64,000 nt of DNA. Origin: Symbiodinium natans (taxonomy: Eukaryota; Sar; Dinophyceae; Suessiales; Symbiodiniaceae). Of the stretch, positions 1-10,600 are shown piece after piece. The stretch spans positions 97,501 through 161,500 of the forward strand of contig CAJNDS010000227.1 of the NCBI GenBank assembly GCA_905221605.1. The letters are read 5' to 3'. The position numbers were made by a program, and so were the translations under genes. Positions within the stretch are counted from its first letter, which is position 1. Each line of letters starts with the position of its first letter. The notes under the pieces are model-generated. The model saw nothing but the letters and a program-made list of their open reading frames with translations, was not told the DNA's origin and ran no database searches.

Positions 1-2767
1 GCCTAGTTGGCTCCATGGATAGACACTCGGCATGGCTGAATGCATGACCTCTCATCCACCTAATTACCGCGGATACATGGCGTCAATGTACGTATCCGTA
101 CGTTGAGTCAGGTCTTGGCGTGGCTCGGTCTGGCTGAAGTGGCTTACAGTTTACACAACGCAAAGCCCAGCACGAAAGGATTCGTCTGCAACAAAGACAG
201 TGGGCGGACGTGCTGTTCGCCCATTATTTTACTTGTCACTGAATCCGCCGGCATCGCCTGTTGCAGTCGGTGTTGCAAGCGCCGCGTGCCGAACGGAACA
301 CTAATCCGTTCAGAAATTCATGTCGTGTTTTCTGCCAGATTCAACGGGGAAGCACGACTCACGAGTGCCAAGGGCTCTCCTCGGGCCATTTGTGTTCTCC
401 AAGGCGACATAGGAAGCCAGGATCCACAGGTCAGCATAGGAGATCCAGGAATGCTTTGCCTGAGCATAATCAGACTACAACTACAAAGTCAGCTGCTAAT
501 AAGCTCTCCAGAGGCCAGGTGAATGACGTTTTGACCCGAAGCTTCACAAGAAGCGGCCTTCACGGCTTCTAAGAGTTCTCGAGCATGCTCCAAGTAGGCG
601 TTTTCCGGGTCGTTGGCCTGTTCAGAGCAAGTCGTACCAACATGATTCACAACATTTATACTTCAACATACTTCAACATGTCACAGCTGGTTCACAGCGG
701 AGGCCGCCTCCAAGGCATGGCGCATGGTGGCGCCGTTGGAGCCCCCTGTGCCATCAGCTTTGTTGTAGGTTCCTGAGTGGGATCACGAAGCAGCGGAATA
801 CAGAGCACGGAGAAGTACGGACAGCTGTATTGCATTCTGCCTTATCTCAAAACCTGGCCTGACGAGTGCCATGCCAAACGGATGAGAATCGGCGCGTAGC
901 TGCCATCGTCCTGAGAACTCACCAAACGCTGCCGCAAGTCCTACAGCCTCAGCTCAACGCTCTTGCATCGCAAAGCAAAAGAACAGCGCAAATGCATCTG
1001 CAAATTCCCTTACGCAAGCTTCGAGTAAAAAGGCGTGTGCCATACAGCCGAGAACCAACCAGCCAACGGCTTTCTACTGAAATTCCTGAGCCCTCAACCC
1101 ATTCAGGCGCAGTCATGGCTTTGCGCAGATCTTCTCGCACCACCTGACCCATTTATACTAACAGGTCGTAGCTGTACCTTTTGGCATCCTTTGGCCATCC
1201 TTTGGCTGTGCGGATGCTCTGGGCAGAAGCGTGCTTCTCTCGCCTGGTACAAGGCGGACTGGGGGCCCTCGAAAAGCATTTGCGCAAAGGACCTCGCCAC
1301 GAAACGTACTGAAATGTACTGAAGTGCTCGTCTCACATAGTCACATAGTGGGTTTCCCGAGGCAACAGCTTTAACTTGATTCTGCCTGCATCCAGGCCGA
1401 AGCCTTTCATCAAGGAGGCCAGCTTGGCCTGCCAAGATGCCGACGAAGACCATCAGTGTGCAGCTGATTTTTGGGGGGGGGGGGGGGGGGGGCCCCCCCC
1501 CTCCCCCCCATTTGTGGGGTGGGGGCAGGGGGGAAGGGAAGGGAAGGGCGGGGAGAGGCCTTAAGAAGGCCTTTCAGACGTAAAGGGAGGAGCTTCAGGA
1601 GCTCACGAGGGCCACGGGTGCCTTAAGAAGTTGAAGGGAGCTTCCTGATTAGCATCCCAACCTACATGGCGCGATCCTGGAAGAGATTTAAACTCTCGAT
1701 TGGGTAATGACTCACGAGCATTTCAGAGGGTAGCAGAGTTCAAGAGTACGCCTTTGATGCTTGCAGAGTTTGCACTCCAAGCCAGAATTGAGAAGCTCTT
1801 TGGCCCCCTCCCTCATGAAAGCGAGCCAAGAGCAAAATGATGTGAAAGTCTTCGCCAGACTTAAGGTCCGACACTTGTGCCTCGTCCCAAAAGGAAGCCT
1901 TGTCCACGGCCTTGACAAGCTGGCATAGCTCGCTCTCTCCAATGGTGCCATCAGAGCTCCTCGGAAGCTATGCAGGCAGAAGAACCGGCATCCGCTGAGG
2001 GCTCTGTCAGCTTGTGCTGGGCCGAAGCGTGCTCAATTGATTTGGGTTGGCAAGGTGCCAGTCACCACCGTTCAATGACTCACACACAAACAGCAACTGG
2101 CCACGATGGTCCTGTCGTACTTCTCCAGGAGGCATAGCCTAAGCAGGTTTCGCTCACCTTCCAAACTAGCCCATATCAGGACGCAGCAGTTGCCAAATGT
2201 GTTGTTCAGCAATACTTGGTGTAAGCATCCTGCAGAGCCGGAGCAGAACTCTTACAGGCAAGCACACCATGTGGCAACTACTGCCTAGTCCATCTTGGTT
2301 CCAGGCATGTCCTCCATGGAGAGGTTGGGTGTTGGTGCCGGGGGCGCCATGTCTGGCTTAAGGGTCTCGGCTGCGAACTTCGAGCCGAATGGCTGACGTT
2401 CCATCACGCCGAGCTGCATGCGATAAGTGCGTACGACGGCAATCCCGAATCACGAGGTCTCCCGTCTCACGTTGCAACGCATGCGCTGTTTCCGACGTGG
2501 CGTCATCAACTCTGTTGAGAACCGATACCGTGATACCTGTACATCTGCAGTCCAAAAGAGTCGCAGAAAAGAGGACCATGCAATAAACGATCGAAGGCTC
2601 GCCTTCCTGAACACATGCAACGAGCAACAACTGGGAACTGGGGACGGCTGGCCCGTAGCTGCTGCTCTCCTCTAGCGGCGTCTGCTTTTGGAAGGCGCGC
2701 GAAGTGAGTGCGATCCCGGGTAGCTGTTCCATCCGCACATCACCGATTACGAGCCGGTGACTTCCAA
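1..2767. other. spacer, no gene supported
   Basis: No open frame here joins to others through believable splice sites, and none matches a family I know. The longest frames overlap one another on both strands, as chance frames do. The only distinct structure is the G-run/C-run block near 1473-1501. The end nearest 2768 lies just downstream of the alternative oxidase stop and probably holds its 3' untranslated region. I see no clear polyadenylation signal, which is normal for dinoflagellates. Confidence 0.6.
1473..1501. repeat. G20 run followed directly by C9 run
   Basis: Twenty consecutive G are followed without a break by nine C, then by more C- and G-rich tracts up to about 1555. The G-run can form a quadruplex, or a G:C hairpin with the C-run. 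It could be partly an assembly or polymerase-slippage product. Confidence 0.85.
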
Positions 2768-3937
2768 TCAGTGGAAGTCGCCCTCGCTCATGACTTTCAC
2801 AAACTCCTGATAGTCAATCTTCCCGTCGCCATTCCTGTCTGCTTTCCTGACCATCGCGTTCAATTCCTCTTCTGAGAAGGGCGTATCGTGTTGCTGAAAA
2901 GCCCACCGCAAATCATCAGTGCTGATGAAGCCATCATGGTCGTGGTCCAAGCTCTCGAACGTTTCATGCAAGACTTTGCTTTGGGCTTCCCTCTGGAGCC
3001 TCAGCACCCCGGAATGCACGTTCTGGTTCTGAAAGTGGCCCTTCCGCAGATGATCGACTTGTGTATTCGGCTCGTCCGCCTTCAGATCTGAGAAGACGTG
3101 GTTGGTGTCGCGATGGCAGGCTTCGTCGGCTCGGATTTGCTCGAAGACATCCCGAACCATCGCTTCCTTGGGGAGGTTGTAGTACTGGCGGGCAAAGAGC
3201 GGAGCCTTCATGTTTGAAAACATCGGCAGCTGTCCACCATCAATGGCCTCGAGAAGCTTGGTATATGTGATAACAGCCTCCTCCTCGAGGTATCCAACGA
3301 AGCGATGACAGTATCGGGGGCAGATAAGGTACATCAAGCTGTACCAAGTAAGAAATACCCCCTGTCCTGCAATGACAATTGCCCGGAAGACAGGGCCAGG
3401 ACGTCGCAAATTGAGTGCAATGAGCAGGTGCATTCGTTCATTCTCCGCCTCTGCGAGCAAGGAATGAATCCAGCCATGGTCCCGACGCATGAGGCGCAAG
3501 GAGTGCAGGTGTCGCACCATGCCTGCCACCATACCTGGCACCCCTGCCACCGTCTCCAGGAAGATCACACGACGAATCCAGTCCCTCTCATGCATGGAGC
3601 CAAGGGAAGTTCGGAATTTGTAGCCCGAGAAAAGATCGAAGCTCGACCGCAGGGTCTTCACCGTCATGTAAGATGCCCAGTCAACCCAGTCGGCAGGCTC
3701 TCGGTGCGTCTTCTTGACAGCTGCAAGTTCCTCGCTCGACCAGCGGTTGGCTGTGATCAAATGGTTGAGATCGAGGGCCCCAGCTTCAGATTCCTCAGGC
3801 TTTTTCAGCTCACTTGCTACGTTCGACTTGCTGCGCGCGCACACTGCACCCAACAAGGGGTAGTAGCGCTGCACGCTTGTTGGCCTGCGCAGCTGGAAAA
3901 CCTGTCGTCGCAACACCGAGCTGAAAGAAGTCTGCAT
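2768..3937 (-). CDS. mitochondrial alternative oxidase fused to a C-terminal EF-hand pair
   Basis: This is a ubiquinol oxidase of the mitochondrial inner membrane that passes electrons from ubiquinol to oxygen, bypassing complexes III and IV. I start it at the ATG at 3937 because the next residues (MQTSFSSVLRRQVFQLRRP) look like a mitochondrial presequence; upstream in-frame sequence does not look like protein. The product is 389 residues. The di-iron motifs are in order: LET (E128), NERMH (E167, H170), LEEEA (217-221) and RADEACH (E272, H275). Conserved LETVAGVPGM and the hydrophobic helices around 185-208 are also present. Residues 331-342 and 367-378 are EF-hand loops; the second is canonical, while the first ends in D instead of E at position 12. 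A charged linker (about 283-325) joins oxidase and EF-hands. No intron interrupts the frame, unlike all other genes found here. I infer, but cannot show, calcium control of the oxidase. Confidence 0.96.
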   Translation of the reverse strand: MQTSFSSVLRRQVFQLRRPTSVQRYYPLLGAVCARSKSNVASELKKPEESEAGALDLNHLITANRWSSEELAAVKKTHREPADWVDWASYMTVKTLRSSFDLFSGYKFRTSLGSMHERDWIRRVIFLETVAGVPGMVAGMVRHLHSLRLMRRDHGWIHSLLAEAENERMHLLIALNLRRPGPVFRAIVIAGQGVFLTWYSLMYLICPRYCHRFVGYLEEEAVITYTKLLEAIDGGQLPMFSNMKAPLFARQYYNLPKEAMVRDVFEQIRADEACHRDTNHVFSDLKADEPNTQVDHLRKGHFQNQNVHSGVLRLQREAQSKVLHETFESLDHDHDGFISTDDLRWAFQQHDTPFSEEELNAMVRKADRNGDGKIDYQEFVKVMSEGDFH

Positions 3938-6900
3938 GGCGACTGGATACGAAAGCAAAAGCCAAGTGTAAACACTGCTTACAGCTCTGATTGCTCTGTC
4001 AAATCCAGGTGTCTGATCGAAACAAAGTTCATGTGCTCGAAAGGAACTGGAGCCAGGCCAGCGCGAAACATGCCAGCAGTCACCCTTGGCAAACTTTTCT
4101 GGGTGGAGGAATGTGCTCTTCAGTTCCGGCTGTGACTGACGGTACGCTGGTCGGTCGGAATGCTCTGCCATTCATGTTGCGCAGGGCCAAGCTATGGAAA
4201 GCGATCGAAAGCGGTGCAAACAGTGTGCAAAAAGATGTGCAAAATGCAATGAAGCCCTCTGTTTCTGCTGCGACACCTTCAAGTCCCAATCCATACGCGG
4301 CAATGGTTCTGCCAGAGTGCTTCCAAGCCTCGTGAGAGGCGGCAAGCGTGGCATGATGAAAACTGGTTCTGGATTGACTTGGTCTTCATATGTCTTCATA
4401 GTCAACACGGTTTTCTACGAGACTGACTGCTCTTTGGCAAAAGAAAGAAGGAAGTTTGAGAAGAGCCGTTTGTGAGCCATATGAAGCCGTGTAAGGATTC
4501 CGTGGCTAAGGTTCCCGAGTGGCGCACGCTGGCGAGTCCCCGAGCTCAGGTTGACCAGAAAGGGACGGGTGGGCGAGCGGTCTGCGTATGCCGCCTTGAG
4601 TGGTCGCACAGAAAACGACACAGCTTAACCCAGAGGCTTGCAGAACTCTTGCTGAAGTTTGTCGTGCTGCCAGGCTGCGAAGCTGCAATCCAGCATCCAA
4701 GACTCCCACTCAGGAAGCATGGCCTGGAAACTCTATCTCTCCATGATCAGAGGTCCGGTGAGTTGAACAAAGCTGCTGACTCTCTTCCAGACATCTGCTC
4801 ATTCTTTTGCATTGCGCTGGTGAGTTCGGAATTGCATCTGTCAATGGATCTGTGGGCTGTTCGGACTTGGAACAAGTCTTGTCCGTCATCTCTCCTTTTG
4901 CTCCGCTCTATCCCACCAAGTCCAACCCTCTGCTTGCGCAGATTGCAGATGGTTTCTGCCCTTGTGCTGCTCATTTCCCGCTCTATCGCCTGCTACTCAG
5001 CTGTTACTGGTTGCTGGCGTGTCTGCTGGCACCACCTTCGGACCGTCTTCAGGCACTGTCAAAGCTATGAGGATTTGTTGACTCGTCCACATAAGCCGAG
5101 CTCCCTGCTTGTATGTGCGGCTGCGCATGCAGCCCTTCTGGATGCAGAATCTCAGCACGAGGGCCGTGAACGCGCTTTTGACAGCAGAACAAACAAAAGC
5201 TCTCGTCTTCAAAGCCCGCCCAAACCCTAGCAGCTGTCAAAGTCGTAGATGCCTCTTGCGTAACGACTTACTGGGTGCTAGAAGCAGGCATTTGCTGAGT
5301 TGATTGAAGGCATGAGGAACTGAGTTCCAAACTGGTGGTGGCATCAGGCCCCCGTCGTTCGGGATTGGCGTACTTGCAATCACCGGCGAGGACCGCCCCG
5401 GCCTTATCTTCAGCACGATGTTGAGGAGTCCCTAATTCCGCCAGCTCAGCCGGTGTGTGTGTGTGTGTGTGTGTGTCCAATGCGTCGAAGACGCATTGGC
5501 CAAGACGTCGCGCAGTGGGAGACACCGTGCGGGGCCGCCGTGGTTGCCGGAGGGCTTCGATCTAAGCTAAAGTTGGCTGCATGTGCAAGACTCATGCGTG
5601 ACGCGCACTCATGCACATGGCATCTTCACGAACGAGGGAACAGAGCACACCCGTTTTTTATGTACAGAGACTGCACGTGATCTGCATACTTGCATGGTAT
5701 ATGCTCGGGAAGCTACATGATCCAGGCGCAGCGGAGCCCACAGGGACGGAAGCATGCCCGCTGCGTCCACTGGGAGGGTCCGGTGCAGTGTCGAGATCGC
5801 CTTCCAGGAGGACGACATATCTTTGCATATGAGCACGGCATGTTCTTGGCGCATCCTGCAACCAGCTGCTGGCCCACAGCTTCCCTAAGCCCTTAAGCGC
5901 CCATGCATGACAGGCTGTCCTGGTGAACGATCGGCATGGAGAAATCGCGCTTTCTCCTCGCGTGCCAAGTTGCCAAATTGTTCAGTGCTTCTCTCGCTGT
6001 GGGTCTTCTGCCCTTCTCAGTCTACGCCTCTTCCTCTCTTTCGTCCCTTTCGCCCCTTTCGCCCCCTCTTATTGCCTTCATGCCCTCATGCAACTTGCAA
6101 GCACCAACTCTGAAATTGCCTGCCGAGCTTGTTGCTTCTGGCCTTGGAACTGCCAAGCTGAGTGAATCACGGAAGAAGGCTTCAGCGTGGAGCCTCGCCT
6201 GGAAGCTTGAAGCTGCCACGCTGCTTGGGTGCTTTCTCTCCTGAACGGGTAACGTCGGATGTGTTTGGGATGTGTTTGGGATTCTGCATGCCTTGGGCGC
6301 TCTGGGGGGGGCGGAGGTTGAAAGATGGCTTCCAGATTTCTGAGGCCCAGTTTGCGGCAGCTTTTTGGGAGGCACTATGTATGGAAGGGTCCCCCTTCAG
6401 CTGTAAAAAGAAAGGAGATGTGGGAAGGATGCGCTGGGAAACCGCAAGGCGCTGGCATGCTTTGGCTGCCCCGCTACTGGAGCGAGGGTAGCTGAAACAC
6501 GCTGCAAGTAACGGAGGCTTCATTCATTGAATGGCGCGGTGAAAGCTGTGCCTAGACCTTAAACCTGCGAGGGCACTGAACAACCCTAAGAAGTCGCAGG
6601 CTAAGTATATAGCCAGTATAGGCAAGCACGAGGCAAGTCGAGGCATGGGTTTGGTTGATGTGGACAAGATGCAGGGCCAAAAGAGACTTGAGAAGAAGCC
6701 GGGACCTGGGATGGCCTCCGCCAGTCTCGAGTCGGCTTGCTGTACTGGGATCTGTCGAATTTGGTCGTAATGTTACGACTCCCTGCTTTGTGGCGCTCGG
6801 TCCTGGCGTGGGGAACGGCTGCTGCGGGAACTTCTCCTCAACAGGTCGGATTTCGACTCTTGCGCTGCTTCTTCAAACAACTACCTCAGCAAACCAATCA

Positions 6901-7663
6901 CCAAGATCCACCAAGCTCCACGCCACTTCCGCTTGGCTGGGAGCCATGGCATCCTGCACAGAATTCACCATGCATCGCTGGCAGCAACCCTGCCAAAAGG
7001 CAACCGCCGAAGAGAAACAAGTCGCCTCAGGAAGGCTCAGAGCCTCGAGCCTCGACTGAATGGCCGCCTTCAGGGTACATTCACACCAGGGGGATTACGA
7101 CATCAAGTACTAATAAGAAGTCGTGCGTGCTAAAGGAATCTTCAGAATTGTGGACAGGCACTTCGTTGCGGGTGTATGACAATATGATACAACCAGCCAC
7201 GAGCACATGAAACGAGCTCGGGAAAACACTCGTGAGACCGCGGGCGCAAGACTGTCCCAGTAGCTGCTCTTCAATTTCTCATCTTTAGTTCATCAGCGAG
7301 GACGCCATACCCTTCACTCTGCCCTGGCTTTGCTAACCATTGACAGCCACATAAGTCTCGTCTAGCAGCCATCCATGCACATCTGATGTTTCGCGCCATG
7401 TTTCTAAACACAAACTGTCTAGCAATCAAAGCATGACTTGAACCCATTGGCTTCGGCTCGGCATGTGGAATGGCTGCGTGGCCACGAAAGAAGAAACCAT
7501 TACACCAATAGGTTTGGGCCTGTGGAGTGGTAAGGTGAGCCATGGGACCGTGAAACCGCTAAACCATGAGCTATTACATCACTCAGCCAAAAAAACTTTA
7601 AACCAACCAATTCTGCCCGAAGGGGAGAAAAGATTGGCTCAATGGTTTATTGGCTTCATGTCC
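3938..7663. other. spacer upstream of the oxidase, no gene supported
   Basis: No exon chain or family match is visible. A (GT)n tract lies near 5451-5476 and pyrimidine-rich stretches near 6030-6075. A 12-base direct repeat (ggatgtgtttgg) lies near 6258-6280. The part adjacent to 3938 should contain the oxidase promoter, but no TATA-like or known dinoflagellate promoter motif stands out. Confidence 0.5.
5451..5476. repeat. (GT)n microsatellite
   Basis: An uninterrupted run of about 12 GT dinucleotides. A second, slightly imperfect GT run lies near 45130-45150. Confidence 0.95.
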
Positions 7664-10600
7664 TTAGGAGTCCGACTGCATGGGCAGAGTTGATCGAATG
7701 GTTTCATCAAGCACGGATGTTAGCTGCACCATGCTGTGCCGGATGCTATCCGCTTTGACATCTCTTACAGATTCAACGGCCGCCTCTCGGTCCGCATACT
7801 CGGCGAGCTCGAAGCCCAGCTGCTTTTGAAAGAAGTCCAAATGCTCTGCCTGTTCACAGCGGAGTGAGCTGAGAATGGCTGCAACATGGAACGTCTCCCA
7901 CTGGGACGTCACAGGATGGCCACAGGATGGCCACAGGATGGCAGCCTCATCCCCTTCGAAGACGAGGGAAACCATCCAGCCCACCGAGCCGAAGCGGGCA
8001 GTGCGCCCAGACCGGTGTAAGTAGGTCTCCTGTCTCGTGCATTGTGCGGATGCTGGAATGCTACCATCTGCTGCCATATGCTGGTGATGCCGCCAAGCGT
8101 GGTGGATGCAGCAGGCGGTGATCCTTTTCAACGGGAAGGTCCAGGTTGACAACCACATCGACCTTCTCTGCGTCAATGCCGCGTGCCATCAAATCCTCGG
8201 TCGACGTCCCGATAGAGTGAAACCGATGGGCCGGTTTGGCCGCAGGTCTTGGTGTTCCATGGTGTTTTGCAGCCGAATGGCCGTGCAGACCAGGACTCGG
8301 TACTGGAAGCGCTTCAACCCAGCGAAAGCCTGCCAGCGGCAAGGCAAGACCCCCCAACCCAAAAAGAGGTGCCTTGCGAGGAGATGCTGACAGAGATGAG
8401 CAAGCCAGTAGACCATGCCGAAGGTGCAGAGATTGAGAAAAGAGAGCCGACAAAAGCGGATTGCGACTGCTGGGAGCCTGTGTCCGCCAGGCTTGGTCCA
8501 GCTTCCCAGTGCTGGCAGCGGCAGGAACTCCAGCCTCGAGCTTCAACTTCTAAGAACCCCTGGTTGCTTTGTAGTTGCTTTGTAAACGACATTTTGACAC
8601 CTGGTTCAGCAGCTCTGCGATTTGGATGGCATTGTTGGAATCCCCAACAAAGACAAAGGCCTTGCAGGTTGCGACGACACAGCAAAGGCCTTGCATTGCC
8701 TCATTCCCCAATCTTCGAAGCTCTCAAGTGCCTGTTGGTAAGCTGCCGTCGTTAAGACTTCCAGCAGTGCAGGCACCTTTTGCCTCACATGATATCCTGA
8801 GCCCAGCAAGGTCGTGCTTGCTCTCTGCTATCTTCCGGTCTGTCCTAGCTTGCATTGTCCACCACAGGCCTTGAAGCACGTAGCGGAGGTGCAGCACTCC
8901 CTGCACTCACCATGCGATTGGCAACCCACATCTTGAGGCCTGCTGCCACGGGCCTTGAGCAATGCCGTCTCTACTACTTCTCCTTCTTCTGAACCATCTT
9001 GTATAATATTCAAGCCGTCCTGCAGTGAGCTTCCAGGCAGGACTAAGTTTCCGTGAGGGGTGCGGAGTGGGGGGCCGGGTTAGATCTTTTCTACGCAAGC
9101 ACAATCATTTCTACGAAGTGTCCGTCGCGGCGTGTCCTCGTCCTTCTTCACGGCTGATGTACACAAGAAGACCTTTGTTGAGCAAGTTGCTCAGAGCTTT
9201 GGAGCTTTGCGGAGCACTCAGATGCACGGGGCAAGGCCTTGTGGGGCAAGTCTCGCATCACAGGTTGCCCGCGCGTTGCTCGCTTCTTTTCCACCTCGTG
9301 AGAGAGGCATGAGGGCTGCAAATAGCTTGTCTTCAAGATTTGCTGCAGCTTGAGATGCCAGCATGAACGAAAAGGTCTTCTGCTAGAGCAACAAGTGGTG
9401 GAGGAAAGGTGGCAGACACGGCCAGAAACTGAAGAGACCTGAGCACAAATCTTGAGACTGGGTGCAATGCCATTTGGGCGTGCCTGAAATTCGGACTTGG
9501 TGAAGACCAGCTCTGTTATGGCGGTGATGTCTTGCCTCAGCCAATCCAGGCATCCAAGCGTCTGTTGAAAATTTATACAATGCCTTGGCGACTACTGCTC
9601 CCAGTACAAAGAGAGCGAGCGCACGTCGGTTACTTTTGGGGCGGAGACAGCTCGTCCACGCGCATAGATATGCTACACCAACTAGCGGATTCCATCCATA
9701 GTCACTGAGGCAAACAGAAGGCATCATCGGCCGTAATTCCCCCTTGCTCCACCAGCATAGGCACCACCGCCGTATGAGCCACCGCCGCCACCGCCGTAGG
9801 TAGATCTTGTCTGTTTGTAGGGTGCAGGAGCTGGTGGCGGGGTATACGGCCTCTTTTGGCCATAGCCCGATCCGCCCCCATAGGATCCCTTGCCACCCTT
9901 GCCATATCCTCCCTTTCCTTCCCGCTCATTGCCTCGCTGCGCTGGTCTGGAGAACTTTAGCCTAGCTGTCTCATCGCCAGCATCTATTCTCCTCTGGCGC
10001 TCCCGTCGGTTGTCCTCTGTCAGCTTCACGAAGCGCTCCAGAGGAGTGTCCTCGGGCTCGTCTGCCTTCAGGTGACCACTGGCGTCAACGCTTACGGAAT
10101 CCTTCAGCAGCTCGACGAGGTCCTCAAACTCCTTTACGCCGAACTGCTGGAAATTCCATGCTCTTTTGTAGTACTTCTGATAGTAGAAGCCTAAATGCTT
10201 CAGATGGAAACTTGGCCGATCAGGATCGTTCAAGTCCTTCTTGAAGCAATGGGCCAGCAGGTGCAACTCATACCTCGTACTGAGCAGAATCCAGTCTTCG
10301 TACTGAAACTGCCCGAAGAGCGGCTCCCCGTTACCAATGTCACTGATGTCTTCAACCGCCAAGACCTGGAATCTTTACTTACGAAAGTGCACGACTCATC
10401 AACGTGCATGAACTCAAGCAACTGACAACCAAATATCGAGTACAAGGTAGTTGAAGATCAACAGAAACAATAGGTGCTACCAAGACTAGTGGTGCAATAA
10501 CGACCACAAGAATATCAGCAACCTGTGCAGCACTTGTGCAACCATATGGCATCCAGATTCTCCGTGTCGATCTCTTCCTCATTCTGCTCGGCCTCAACCT

